From contig JAHBWF010000030.1 in assembly GCA_019637105.1 (NCBI GenBank), forward strand, positions 1 to 60,621: a DNA stretch of 60,621 bases, written 5' to 3'. Position numbers and translations under genes: made by a program. Below, one piece after another: positions 8,712-17,095 of this stretch (the stretch's first letter is position 1; each line of letters begins with the position of its first letter). The notes beneath the pieces are model-generated. The model was given only the letters and a program-made list of their open reading frames with translations, had not been told where the DNA came from and searched no databases. The DNA is from Labilithrix sp. Lineage in GTDB: Bacteria > Myxococcota_A > Polyangia > Polyangiales > Polyangiaceae.

Positions 8712-9452
8712 TCAGCCCTTGCGGATCACGGCCACGTAGAAGCCGCCGAAGCTCGCGGCGGGCGTGTCGCAGAGCAACCGCTCGGCGACGCGGAGCATTC
8801 CCGCGAGGCCGGGGATCGTCATCGCGAGCGCCGCAGGCGTGACGATGCGGATGCCGCGCGCGGTCTCGATGCGCGTGCCGGGCGGGAGGATCCGCGGGAG
8901 GACCCGCGGCGAGTCGAACCGCGTGTAGACCGCGCTCTCGCGCGTCGTGTCGCTGATCTTGCCCGCCGGCCCGAGGCGCTTGGCGAGGCCGCGGAAGCTC
9001 CACGGGTTGTAGAACTCGGCGAGGATGACGCCGCCGGGCCGCGTGACCCGCGCCATCTCGGCGAGCGCTCGGCCGATGTCGGGGACGTGGGCGAGCACCT
9101 TGAACGAGCAGGTCACGTCGAAGCTCGCGTCGTCGAACGGGAGCGCGGTGACGCTCCCCTCCTCGACCTCCAGCCCTCGCGCCCGCGCCAGCTCGAGCAT
9201 GCCCGGCGACAGATCGATCCCCACCGCGCGGCGCGCGTGCTCCTTGATGCGCTCGAGGATGAGGCCCGTGCCGCAGCCGCACTCGAGGACGTCCTTGCCC
9301 GTCCCGTAGCGCGCGCAGAGCTCCACCTCGAGGTCGTCGACGAGCGCGTGGTAGCCGTCCTTGCTGTTGGGACGGCGATGCCGCTCGTAGCTCTTGCTGA
9401 ACTCGTCGTAGTAGGCGCGAGTCTCGTCGAGGCCGCCGCGATCCGGTGTCAT
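8712..9452 (-). CDS. Class I SAM-dependent methyltransferase
   Basis: 246 residues. Methyltransferase type 11 fold with motif I ECGCGTGLIL, an acidic residue in GIDLSPGML, and the post-motif LPFDDASFD and PGGVILAEFYNP. An N-terminal segment (RAYYDEFSKSYERHR) is typical of UbiE/Coq5-like small-molecule methyltransferases. Substrate unknown. The gene ends 94 bp upstream of the S41 peptidase start on the same strand and may be cotranscribed. The start at 9452 is the best ATG, but no strong SD is visible. Confidence 0.82.
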   Translation of the reverse strand: MTPDRGGLDETRAYYDEFSKSYERHRRPNSKDGYHALVDDLEVELCARYGTGKDVLECGCGTGLILERIKEHARRAVGIDLSPGMLELARARGLEVEEGSVTALPFDDASFDVTCSFKVLAHVPDIGRALAEMARVTRPGGVILAEFYNPWSFRGLAKRLGPAGKISDTTRESAVYTRFDSPRVLPRILPPGTRIETARGIRIVTPAALAMTIPGLAGMLRVAERLLCDTPAASFGGFYVAVIRKG

Positions 9453-9521
9453 GGGAGCGCCGGATCTAGCACTACGGGCCCTCGTTCGCGACATCGCTCG
9501 TCGCGGGGCCGATCCCGCGGC

Positions 9522-10784
9522 TCAACGCGACGTCGGGGTGTCCTTGTCGCGCTCCTTGGCGTTCACGAGCATCGAGACGACGCGCGTGATGCGGCCGCGG
9601 AGCTCCGGGCCCTTCGGGATGAAGTCCTGCGCGCCGAGCTCGAGCATGAGCCCCACGTCGGTCGGCGAGCCGCCGGCGCTCATCGCGACGACGGTGGAGG
9701 CGTCGACGAGGTGGACGCCGCGGAGGTACGTGAAGAGCTCGAAGCCGCTCATCCGCGGCATGTGGAGGTCGAGGAAGACGAGCCGCGGCGGCTTCTTGCG
9801 GAACTGCTCGAGCGCCTGCTGCGCGTCCGCGGCGATCTGGATCTCCGCGCCGGGCGCCGCCTGCTTGACGTAGAGCGCAACCAGCCGCGCGATGTCGGCG
9901 TCGTCGTCGACGATGAGCACCGAGAGGCTCGGCTCGGCGGTCTTGCGCGAGACCTCCTCCTTCGCGGCGCGGAGCTGCCACACGACGGCGTCCATCGAGA
10001 CGGGCCGGTCGTTCGGGTCCTTCGCCATCAGCGAGGTGACGAGCTCGCTCAACCGGCGCGGCACGGCGACGGAGTCGGACAGCTTGGGGATGGGCCCGTC
10101 GGCGTGGCCGATGAGGACGTCGATCGGGTCCTTGCCGTGATACGGCAGCGTCCCGGCGAGCATGCGGTACGCCAGGACGCCGAACGCGTACACGTCCGCG
10201 AGGTGCCGCTCGGTCCCGAGCTGCCGGCCGGAGAAGATCTCCGGCGCCATGTAGTCCGGCGTCCCGGCGACGATCCCGCGATCCGGCTCGTAGGCGGCGC
10301 GGACGAGCCCGAGGTCCATCAGGACGACGCGGCCGCTCGCGGCGAGGAGGATGTTCTCGGGCTTGACGTCACCGTGCGAGATGCCGGCGCGATGGATGGC
10401 GGCCATGCCGTCGGCGATGGCGACGAGCACGTCGAGCCGCTCGGGCACCGTCATGCTGTCGCCGAGGCGGTCGAGGTGGTGCGCGAGCGTCACGCCCGAC
10501 ACGTGCTCCATCACCATGTAGTCGAGGCCCTGGTGACAGCCGAGCGCATAGACGCCGACGACGCCGGGGTGACGGAGCGCCGCGAGGGCGCGCGCCTCGT
10601 TGCGGATCGAGAACTGGAGCTCGATGTCGGCGAAGTTCGCCTTGATCGCCACGCGACGCACGAGCCCGACGTCCTGAGCGTCGAACACCTGCCCCATCCC
10701 GCCGTTCCCGAGGACGGCGCGGATCTCGTAGGTGTCCGAGACGAGCTCGCCGATCCGGAAAATCGTCTTCTCAGCGTCGGTCAC
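9522..10784 (-). CDS. Ser/Thr protein kinase with C-terminal response-regulator receiver domain
   Basis: 420 residues. Eukaryote-type kinase domain (about 19-275): Gly-rich loop GNGGMG, Lys48 in VAIKAN, catalytic loop HGDVKPEN with Asp139, DLG (Asp157) in place of DFG, and MAPE. The HRD Arg is replaced by Gly, so it is a non-RD kinase unlikely to need activation-loop phosphorylation. The C-terminus (about 287-410) is a CheY-like receiver with acidic pocket DDD, phospho-acceptor Asp339 in LDLHMP, Ser369 and Lys391. No transmembrane segment is seen, so it is cytosolic. It plausibly couples two-component phosphorylation to Ser/Thr signalling. Confidence 0.9.
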   Translation of the reverse strand: MTDAEKTIFRIGELVSDTYEIRAVLGNGGMGQVFDAQDVGLVRRVAIKANFADIELQFSIRNEARALAALRHPGVVGVYALGCHQGLDYMVMEHVSGVTLAHHLDRLGDSMTVPERLDVLVAIADGMAAIHRAGISHGDVKPENILLAASGRVVLMDLGLVRAAYEPDRGIVAGTPDYMAPEIFSGRQLGTERHLADVYAFGVLAYRMLAGTLPYHGKDPIDVLIGHADGPIPKLSDSVAVPRRLSELVTSLMAKDPNDRPVSMDAVVWQLRAAKEEVSRKTAEPSLSVLIVDDDADIARLVALYVKQAAPGAEIQIAADAQQALEQFRKKPPRLVFLDLHMPRMSGFELFTYLRGVHLVDASTVVAMSAGGSPTDVGLMLELGAQDFIPKGPELRGRITRVVSMLVNAKERDKDTPTSR

Positions 10785-10878
10785 GGGCTCCTCGCGTCTC
10801 TCCGGGGTCGAAGCTTACCCCACGTTCGCGGGGTTCTGGGCCCGAGATCTGGCGCCGACGCCCGGTTTGGGCCGGCGC

Positions 10879-12159
10879 TCAGGGGCAGGAGCGGCGCTCG
10901 AGCCAGGTGACGGTCGCGTCGCCGTAGAGGATCCAGACCGCGCCCGCGCCGTCCTCGACGAGCGCGACGTCGGTGACGGCCTGCCCCGAGGCGATCTCCC
11001 CGTACGACGAGAAGGCTCCCGCCGCGTCGGCGCGGCCGAGCTCGAGGATGCGCGGCGAGCCGGGCGCCTTCTCGCGCGGGCGCACGCGCGCGACCCACGC
11101 GCTCTTGCCGTCGCGCGACGGCGCGGCGGCGATCGGCGCGGGATCGAGGCCGTTCGGGTAGTCCGACCAGACCGCCGCGACGTCGTCCTTCGGCGGATCG
11201 TCGACGATGAGCGTCGCGACCCCGAAGTCGAGCGTCTCGCGCGGCATCGGGACGAACGCGAGCCCCTTGCCGCCCGCGACCGCGACCGCGAGGTCGATCC
11301 CGCGCTCCGGCGCGCCTCCGACGAAGAGCACGGCGTCCTCGCCGAGCGCGAGCTCGCCGTCGCGGAGCGCGACCGGGCGCGCGTGGATCGGCACCATCGC
11401 CGTGCGCGTGTCGAGGTAGACGGCGACGGCCGCCTCGCCGCGGGGCAAGAAGCGCAAGGTGGTGGCGCCGGCCCCGTCCTCGGAGAGGCGCACCGGCTCG
11501 CGCGCGTCGAGCGCGACGAACGCCTGGAGCATCTCGCCCTCGGTCGTGTGGCGCACGTCGAGGAACGCGACGACGGAGTGATCCGGCCCGAGCGCCGCCG
11601 CGGCGATGCGCGTGCCGGAGCGGCTCTTCGCGACGGTCGCGGCAGCCGGCGCCGCGGCGCTCGGGCCGCCGCTCCTCGAGGCCGAACGGACGATCGCGCC
11701 GCCGGGCGCCTGACAATAGGTGAAGCGCCCGGCGAGCTCGCAAGGAGGCCAGCGCATGCCGGTGAACGTCGAGGGGCGCGGCGGCACGAACGGCGGCGCG
11801 TCCTTCGCCTGCAGCGCCGCGATCGGGACCGGGTAGACGCGCGGCTTGCCGGCGTCGTTCGCCACCAGCCGGAGCTCGTGACCGACGACCTCGAGCGCGG
11901 CCGGGCCGCGGAACGGCTGCTCGGCGGGGCCGTAGACGAGCCGGCACGACGACGTCCCCGCGTCGCCGTAGGGCTCGTCGACGACGGCCGCGTCCGTGAG
12001 CTTCGCGGCGTCCGGCGCCGGAGCGGCGTCGGGGGCCTGCGCCTCGGCGCCGGGCGACGCTCCCGACGCGCCGGCGTCCGCGCGCTCCTTCGGCGGCTCG
12101 TCGCAACCTTTGCAGGATGCAAGCATCAGCAGGATCGCGGCGAGCGGGCGGGTACGCAC
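10879..12159 (-). CDS. Putative lipoprotein, hypothetical
   Basis: 426 residues. The GTG start at 12159 has AAGGGAG about seven bases upstream and is followed at once by a lipoprotein signal (MLASC lipobox). A long Ala/Asp/Pro-rich linker leads to a beta-rich C-terminal region with repeated blocks such as VVAFLDVR, AVYLDTR and VWILYGD, which looks like a propeller or quinoprotein-like fold (inference). No catalytic motif or named family was recognised. It lies upstream of the kinase-receiver gene on the same strand with a 94-bp gap. Confidence 0.65.
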   Translation of the reverse strand: MRTRPLAAILLMLASCKGCDEPPKERADAGASGASPGAEAQAPDAAPAPDAAKLTDAAVVDEPYGDAGTSSCRLVYGPAEQPFRGPAALEVVGHELRLVANDAGKPRVYPVPIAALQAKDAPPFVPPRPSTFTGMRWPPCELAGRFTYCQAPGGAIVRSASRSGGPSAAAPAAATVAKSRSGTRIAAAALGPDHSVVAFLDVRHTTEGEMLQAFVALDAREPVRLSEDGAGATTLRFLPRGEAAVAVYLDTRTAMVPIHARPVALRDGELALGEDAVLFVGGAPERGIDLAVAVAGGKGLAFVPMPRETLDFGVATLIVDDPPKDDVAAVWSDYPNGLDPAPIAAAPSRDGKSAWVARVRPREKAPGSPRILELGRADAAGAFSSYGEIASGQAVTDVALVEDGAGAVWILYGDATVTWLERRSCP

Positions 12160-12373
12160 CGCGCTCCCTTCTACACGAGGACGGCGGGGGGATGGGAGCC
12201 CGCGGCGAGCCCCCTCGCCCTGCGCCCTGAACATCGGACCTCCAGGCACCTCCGATCCATCCAGCTCGCGCGCGATCCATCGCGCCGCGAAGGCGCCCTG
12301 AACGATCTCGGGGCCCGCGCGACCCCCGCCCCGCGGCGCCCTGGCACGAGCCGTGCTCGTCATCGGAGGGCAC

Positions 12374-12904
12374 ATGAGCGAGAGCGCACCCGAGCTCGAC
12401 CCTTCGAGCGACGATCCCTTCGCGCGGATGGCGAAGGCGCTGCGCGAAGAGCAAGCGCCCGCGCGCGCACGCCCGGGACGGAGGAGCCGGCCCTCCTTCT
12501 CCGACCTCGCGCCGGTGGTCCCGCCGCCTCGGCCGCCCGAGGCCTCCCCGGCGCCCGCGGTCGTCGTGAATCGGGTCCACGTCGTCGGGGACGCGGAGCC
12601 GTCGGAGACGGCGTCGCGGCGCCTCTCGTTCGTCCCGACGGTGATCGTCTCGGAGGACGACCCGCCGTCGTTCTCGATCTCGCACCCCGCCCCGGCGCGT
12701 CCGCGCTCGGACACGCCGACGGTACGGCCGGCGCCTCGCGGCGCGCCGCCAGCGGACGGGGTCGGCGCCTCGACGGTCCTCTTCCTGCTCGCGATCTCCC
12801 TCGCGGTCTTCGGCGCGGGTCTGATCGCGCTCGTCCACAGCCGCTCGTCCGACGCGCCGATCCCGGCGCCGCGATCGGACACCGCGGTCGCGCCGGCCGA
12901 GTGA
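12374..12904 (+). CDS. Hypothetical single-pass membrane protein with Pro-rich cytoplasmic region
   Basis: 176 residues. The first 130 are acidic/Pro-rich and probably disordered, starting with ESAPELDPSSDDPFARMAKA. One hydrophobic segment (VLFLLAISLAVFGAGLIALV) near 138-158 would be a transmembrane helix, followed by a short tail. The ATG at 12374 has GGAGG four to five bases upstream. Function not recognised. It faces away from the lipoprotein gene across a 214-bp divergent gap. Confidence 0.6.
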   Translation: MSESAPELDPSSDDPFARMAKALREEQAPARARPGRRSRPSFSDLAPVVPPPRPPEASPAPAVVVNRVHVVGDAEPSETASRRLSFVPTVIVSEDDPPSFSISHPAPARPRSDTPTVRPAPRGAPPADGVGASTVLFLLAISLAVFGAGLIALVHSRSSDAPIPAPRSDTAVAPAE

Positions 12905-13007
12905 CGCGGGGCGCCCCTGCCGGCCGACGCCCGCTCGCGCCGCGCTCGATCGACGCTCGATCGACGAAGGACGTCCCCGTCGCGGAGGCGCGCGGTACAG
13001 TTCCTCC

Positions 13008-13628
13008 ATGAGCAGCGGCGACGACGACGGTGACTGGATCGAGGTGCGGCGCGTCACCGACCCGATCGGCGCCGACATGATCCGCGACTTTTTGCACGAG
13101 CACGACGTGCGCGTGGCCATCCGCGGCAACCCGCAGGCGACGCGCATGACGTGGTCGCAGACGACGGAGGTGCTCCGCATCGTCGTGGCGCCGGGCGATC
13201 TGGAGAAGGCCGAGGAGGCGCTCGCGGCCATGACGAGCGAGAGCACGCATCCGTTCCGCGGCGCCGGCGCCATCGAGGACGAGAGCGAGAAGGCGGACAA
13301 GTTCGTCAAGCCGCGGAGCGCGATCGGCGCCGCGTTCCTCGCCGTGATCGTCCCGATCGGCGGAGGTCACTTCTACGCGCGGCACGGCGCGGCCGGGACG
13401 ATCCTCGCGTCGGGGATCGTCGGCGCGGTCCTCGGGATGGTGCTGGCCGGGCGCGGCGAGCTCGTCCGCGCGTGGGCGCTCCTCGTCGCCGTCGACATGG
13501 TCGGCGCCTTCTTCGCCGTGCGCCGCTTCAACGCGAAGCGCGTACCGCCCGAGAGCGCGCAGCGCCGGTGGGCCTTGGGCGCCGTGGTGCTCGCCTTCGC
13601 GGCGGCGCTGCTCACCGCCGAGCGCTGA
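13008..13628 (+). CDS. DUF2007-domain membrane protein
   Basis: 206 residues. The N-terminal 75 residues match the DUF2007 pattern (putative signal-transducing domain): IEVRRVTDPIGADMIRDFL, then a TEVLRIVVAPGDLEKAEE strand-helix unit. The C-terminal half has three or four hydrophobic helices beginning at SAIGAAFLAVIVPIGGGHFY. The family is widespread and of unknown function; GlnB-like ligand sensing has been proposed. No strong SD is visible at the ATG. It follows the preceding small membrane-protein gene by 103 bp on the same strand. Confidence 0.72.
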   Translation: MSSGDDDGDWIEVRRVTDPIGADMIRDFLHEHDVRVAIRGNPQATRMTWSQTTEVLRIVVAPGDLEKAEEALAAMTSESTHPFRGAGAIEDESEKADKFVKPRSAIGAAFLAVIVPIGGGHFYARHGAAGTILASGIVGAVLGMVLAGRGELVRAWALLVAVDMVGAFFAVRRFNAKRVPPESAQRRWALGAVVLAFAAALLTAER

Positions 13629-13639
13629 GCCAGCGCGCT

Positions 13640-13685
13640 CGCGTCACGCGCCGGCGCGCGTCACGCCCGGCGGCGCGCGTCACGC
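13640..13685. repeat. Three copies of CGCGTCACGC between convergent genes
   Basis: Exact 10-mers at 13640-13649, 13657-13666 and 13676-13685, each inside a longer GCGCGCGTCACGCC-like unit, in the 74-bp gap between two convergent stop codons. Could be a small tandem duplication or part of a termination structure; no function is assigned. Confidence 0.5.
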
Positions 13686-13702
13686 CACCCGTCGAGCGGG
13701 CG

Positions 13703-15280
13703 TCAGGCGCGGGTCGCCCACGCGATCGGGCGGGCCGCCGAGCGCGTCAGCAGACGAACGGCGCGCTCGCGCGGCGTCGGACCGCGCGGACGCGGCGCGC
13801 GCGCCGGCCTGCCGAGATCGGCGAGGACGCGCTCGCTGCACTCGATCGCGCTCGCCGCCGCGAGCTCGGTGCCGACGCCGCGCGCGCCCGCGTTGCAGCC
13901 GGCGAGGTAGAGGCCACGGATCGGCGTGTGGACGGGCGGACGGCGGCGCCCGACCTGCTCGGGCGTCTGCCCGGTCGAGACGGCGGGGCCGAACTCCTTG
14001 CCGATCCAGCTCTCGATGAACGCGACGTCGAACGTGTCGATGAACAGCGCGTGCTCGTCGAGGCCGGGCACGACGCGGCGGATCGTCCGGAGCATCGCGT
14101 CCTCCCAGGCCTTGGGCGGCGACGTCAGCGCGACGTCGGTGGTCGGCGCCACCGCGCACACGGTGAGGAGCTGATGCCCGGGCGGCGCGAGCGACGGATC
14201 GAAGTTCGTCGGGACCGGGCAGTAGAACGGGACGATCGGCGGGACCTGACCGCGGGTCAGGTAGCGGAACATGTCCTTCATGTCGTCGGTCCCCACGCGC
14301 GCGAGGTCGACGCCGTCGCCTACCCCGCCGACGAGGCAGCCGGCGCCGACGAGCTTCTTGGAGAGGCCGATCTTCGCCTGCACGGCGATGTACGAGCCGC
14401 GGATCTTCTTCGCGCGGTCGACGTAGTCGGACGGGAAGTGCTCCTCGCCGACGAGCCGGGTGACCGTCGTGCGGACGCTCGACGTCGAGACGACGACGTC
14501 GGCCGGGATCACGCCGCCGTCGGCGAGCTCGACGGCCTTGGCTCGGCCGCGCTCGACGACGATGCGCTTCACGCCCGTGCCGACGCGGACCTCGGCGCCG
14601 CGCTCCTTCGCGAGGCGGACGTAGGTCTCGGGGATGGCGATCGCCCCTCCGCGCGGGTAGCCGAGCGCGTTGTCGCGCGCCATCTTGCGGAAGCAGTAGA
14701 GCGCCTCGCCGGCGGAGACCTCCCAGTACGGCAGGATGAAGTAGAGGCCGAGGAGGAAGCCGAACAGGGCGATCGTCGGCGCGTGATCGGTGAACGGCTC
14801 GAGGAACTCCTCGATCGTCCGGTGGTCCCAGCGCTCGACCTCCTCGTCGCTCATCGCGAGGATGTGCGTGAAGAGCCTGGCGGCGCGGAGCGCTTCGGGG
14901 AGCGAGAGGTCGAGCGCCGCCGCGAGCTCGACGGCGCAGCGTGGCATCCGCTGGAGCTCGGCGGGGACCGCGACGCTCTGCACGCGATCGGGCTCGGACG
15001 GCTCGAAGAAGCGCAGCTCGGCGATGTCGCGCGTGCGCACGAAGCGGATCGCGCCCTCCGCGTCCACGAGCCGGAGCACGTCGCCGAGCGGCCCGCGATC
15101 GCCGCGGCAGAACATGTGCGTGCCGATGTCGACGTGGAAGCCCTGCTTGTCGTAGCCGGAGCAGGAGCCGCCGAGGCGCCGGTTCTTCTCGATCAGCGTG
15201 ACCTTCAAGCCGGCGTGCGCGAGCAGCAACGTCGCCGCGGTCCCGCCGATCCCCGAGCCGACGACGACGGCGCGCGTCAT
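13703..15280 (-). CDS. Phytoene desaturase (CrtI/CrtISO)-like FAD-dependent oxidoreductase
   Basis: 525 residues. The N-terminal dinucleotide fold VVVGSGIGGTAATLLLAHAG is followed by IEKNRRLGGSC. The C-terminal FAD-binding segment is RGLYLAGCNAGARGVGTELA. Overall order and length fit the CrtI/carotenoid isomerase/all-trans-retinol saturase superfamily, but no carotenoid gene is nearby, so the substrate is unknown. Six bases separate its ATG from the stop of the upstream Uma2-family gene, so the two are probably cotranscribed. Confidence 0.8.
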   Translation of the reverse strand: MTRAVVVGSGIGGTAATLLLAHAGLKVTLIEKNRRLGGSCSGYDKQGFHVDIGTHMFCRGDRGPLGDVLRLVDAEGAIRFVRTRDIAELRFFEPSEPDRVQSVAVPAELQRMPRCAVELAAALDLSLPEALRAARLFTHILAMSDEEVERWDHRTIEEFLEPFTDHAPTIALFGFLLGLYFILPYWEVSAGEALYCFRKMARDNALGYPRGGAIAIPETYVRLAKERGAEVRVGTGVKRIVVERGRAKAVELADGGVIPADVVVSTSSVRTTVTRLVGEEHFPSDYVDRAKKIRGSYIAVQAKIGLSKKLVGAGCLVGGVGDGVDLARVGTDDMKDMFRYLTRGQVPPIVPFYCPVPTNFDPSLAPPGHQLLTVCAVAPTTDVALTSPPKAWEDAMLRTIRRVVPGLDEHALFIDTFDVAFIESWIGKEFGPAVSTGQTPEQVGRRRPPVHTPIRGLYLAGCNAGARGVGTELAAASAIECSERVLADLGRPARAPRPRGPTPRERAVRLLTRSAARPIAWATRA

Positions 15281-15286
15281 CGCGCG

Positions 15287-16051
15287 TCAGCTCCCGCGGA
15301 GACGCGCGAGCTCCGCCTCGAGCGCGGCGACCCTCGCCTCGGCGTCCCTCCGAGCGTCCGCCTCGGTCCGGCGTCCGCGCTCGGCGGCGTGGCGCGCCTC
15401 CTCGGCGGCGTGGCGCGCCTCCTCGCGCGTCGGGACGAGATCCGTCGCCGCCTCGTCGCGCGCGACGCGGAGACAGGCCTCGTAGCGCACGCCCTCCTGG
15501 ATGACGGCGACGGGCGCGACGACGAGCTGAACGCCGAGGACCGCGCACCACGTCCGCTCGTCCTCGACGAGCCGCTCGACGAAGTCCCCCTCGATGCGAT
15601 CCCACACGCGGAGCCGCTCGCCCGGCTCGGCGTCGACGTTGAACACCACGAGCTCGCGCACGCCGAGCTCGTGGTAGCGCTCGATCTTCTCGTCGAGCGT
15701 CCAGCGCTCGTAGCTGTCGCTCGGGCTCAGCACCTCGAACGCGACTTCGGGCGCGCCCTTCTTCCAGGTCTTCCACGAGTTGAAGTCTTCGTCCGGCACG
15801 CCCCGCTTCACGAAGACGTCGGGCGCGAGGCAGCGCTGCGGCCGGTTCGCGTTGAAGTACACGAACTGATCCGCGCCGACGGTGTCCTGCGTCGGGTCCA
15901 CGACCGCGCGGAGGATCTCGTAGAGCGCCTGGCACAGGTGGTGATGACGTCGGCTCTGCGGCAAGCGCTCGTCCTCCGGCTCGGTCGTTGGAAACCGAAG
16001 CGGCCGCACGGGACGAACGTGCCGGAACGACGACGCATTCATGTCGTCCAT
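15287..16051 (-). CDS. Uma2-family (PD-(D/E)XK fold) protein with C-terminal coiled coil
   Basis: 254 residues. The central region has the Uma2/DUF820 core: LAPDVFVKRG with the metal Asp, then EVAFEVLSPSD and KIERYHELGVRELVVFN, matching a restriction-endonuclease-like fold. Such proteins are very abundant in Polyangia and cyanobacteria and their role is unknown. The C-terminal 60 residues form a charged coiled coil containing a seven-residue EEARHAA repeat, encoded by an exact 21-bp tandem duplication (15381-15422). The ATG at 16051 is preceded by GGACGA; a second ATG at 16042 is possible. Confidence 0.8.
   Translation of the reverse strand: MDDMNASSFRHVRPVRPLRFPTTEPEDERLPQSRRHHHLCQALYEILRAVVDPTQDTVGADQFVYFNANRPQRCLAPDVFVKRGVPDEDFNSWKTWKKGAPEVAFEVLSPSDSYERWTLDEKIERYHELGVRELVVFNVDAEPGERLRVWDRIEGDFVERLVEDERTWCAVLGVQLVVAPVAVIQEGVRYEACLRVARDEAATDLVPTREEARHAAEEARHAAERGRRTEADARRDAEARVAALEAELARLRGS
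15381..15422. repeat. 21-bp tandem duplication inside the Uma2-family gene
   Basis: Two exact head-to-tail copies (15381-15401 and 15402-15422) encode consecutive EEARHAA heptads of the coiled coil, consistent with recent slippage. Confidence 0.8.
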
Positions 16052-16219
16052 TCTAGTCGTCCGAGCGACCACGCGCGACCTTCGAGCACGACCCATGCCG
16101 CCGCACCGCTCGAACGATCTCGCGCGCTTGAGGCTCGCCGGGATCGGGCCCGGGCCGGCTCGGGCCGGCCGCAGGACGCCGCGCGTCGCTCAGCGCGCGC
16201 CGTGACGAGCCGAGGCGCG

Positions 16220-17095
16220 TCAGGCCACGAGCGCGTCGATCAGGGTCGCGGCGAAGAAGCCCATGCTGACGTAGGCGTTGCAGTCGAAGAACGCCTTCGG
16301 GATCTTCGCGAGGTCCGCCTCGCCGCCCTTGCCGCGGACGAGGCGGTGCTCGACCACGAGGATCGCCGCGACGAGCGCGACGCCGACGAGGAAGACCGGG
16401 CCGCGGCGGAGCGCGAGCGCGGTGCCGGCGAGGCAGCCGATCGTGACGACGTGCGCGAGCCCCGCGAGGAGCATCGCGCGGCGCGCGCCGAAGCGCGCCG
16501 GGACGGAGCGCAGGCCCTCGCTCCGGTCGAACGCCTCGTCTTGCAGCGCGTAGAGCACGTCGAAGCCGAAGAGCCACGTGACGACGGCCACCATGAGCAG
16601 CACGATCCCGAGGTTCGGCGCGGCGCCGGCCGCGATCCACGCGCCGCCCGGCGCGAGCGCCAGCGCGAGGCCGAGCCAGGCGTGCGCCGCCCAGGTGAAG
16701 CGCTTCGCCAGCGAGTAGCCGAGGAGCACGAGCAGCACCGGCGGCGCGAGGACCGACGGCCAGAAGCCGAGCGTCGCGGCGATCAGGCAGAACGCCAGGC
16801 CCGAGCCGAGCGCGAGCGCGAGCGCCTCGCGCGGCGACGTGCGGCCGGCGGGGACGGGCCGCCCCTTCGTGCGCGGGTTCTTCGCGTCGACGTCGCGATC
16901 GGCCCAGCGGTTGAACGCCATCGCGCTCGTGCGCGCGGTCACCATGCAGCCGAGCATCGCGAGCACGCGCAGCGGCGTCAGCGGGACGTGCGGCTCGTTC
17001 AGCGCCAGCACCAGCGCGCTCGCGGCGAACGGCAGCGCGAAGATCGTGTGCGAGAACGTGACCAGCTCACCCCAGCGACGCAGACGCGCGATCAT
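16220..17095 (-). CDS. mqnP: UbiA-family prenyltransferase, probably the menaquinone (futalosine-route) enzyme MqnP
   Basis: 291 residues, eight or nine hydrophobic helices. The two polyprenyl-diphosphate/Mg motifs are present: NRWADRDVDAKNPRTKGRP near 70 and LQDEAFDRSEG near 193. It would attach the isoprenoid tail to the naphthoate ring in the inner membrane. Last gene of the menaquinone operon; its ATG overlaps the stop of the aminofutalosine deaminase gene (ATGA). The context favours MqnP over 4-hydroxybenzoate prenyltransferase UbiA, since every neighbour belongs to the futalosine route. Confidence 0.88.
   Translation of the reverse strand: MIARLRRWGELVTFSHTIFALPFAASALVLALNEPHVPLTPLRVLAMLGCMVTARTSAMAFNRWADRDVDAKNPRTKGRPVPAGRTSPREALALALGSGLAFCLIAATLGFWPSVLAPPVLLVLLGYSLAKRFTWAAHAWLGLALALAPGGAWIAAGAAPNLGIVLLMVAVVTWLFGFDVLYALQDEAFDRSEGLRSVPARFGARRAMLLAGLAHVVTIGCLAGTALALRRGPVFLVGVALVAAILVVEHRLVRGKGGEADLAKIPKAFFDCNAYVSMGFFAATLIDALVA

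Noticed and set aside
4055-8842. A 1595-codon plus-strand open frame over the S41 protease
   Set aside because: Low-complexity antisense shadow; the minus strand encodes a protease with intact catalytic residues.
15381-15422. CRISPR-like repeat
   Set aside because: Only two adjacent copies without spacers, inside a coding coiled coil.
15287-16051. Uma2-family protein as part of a restriction or defence system
   Set aside because: No methyltransferase or other defence gene is adjacent; such proteins are abundant and mostly solitary in these genomes.
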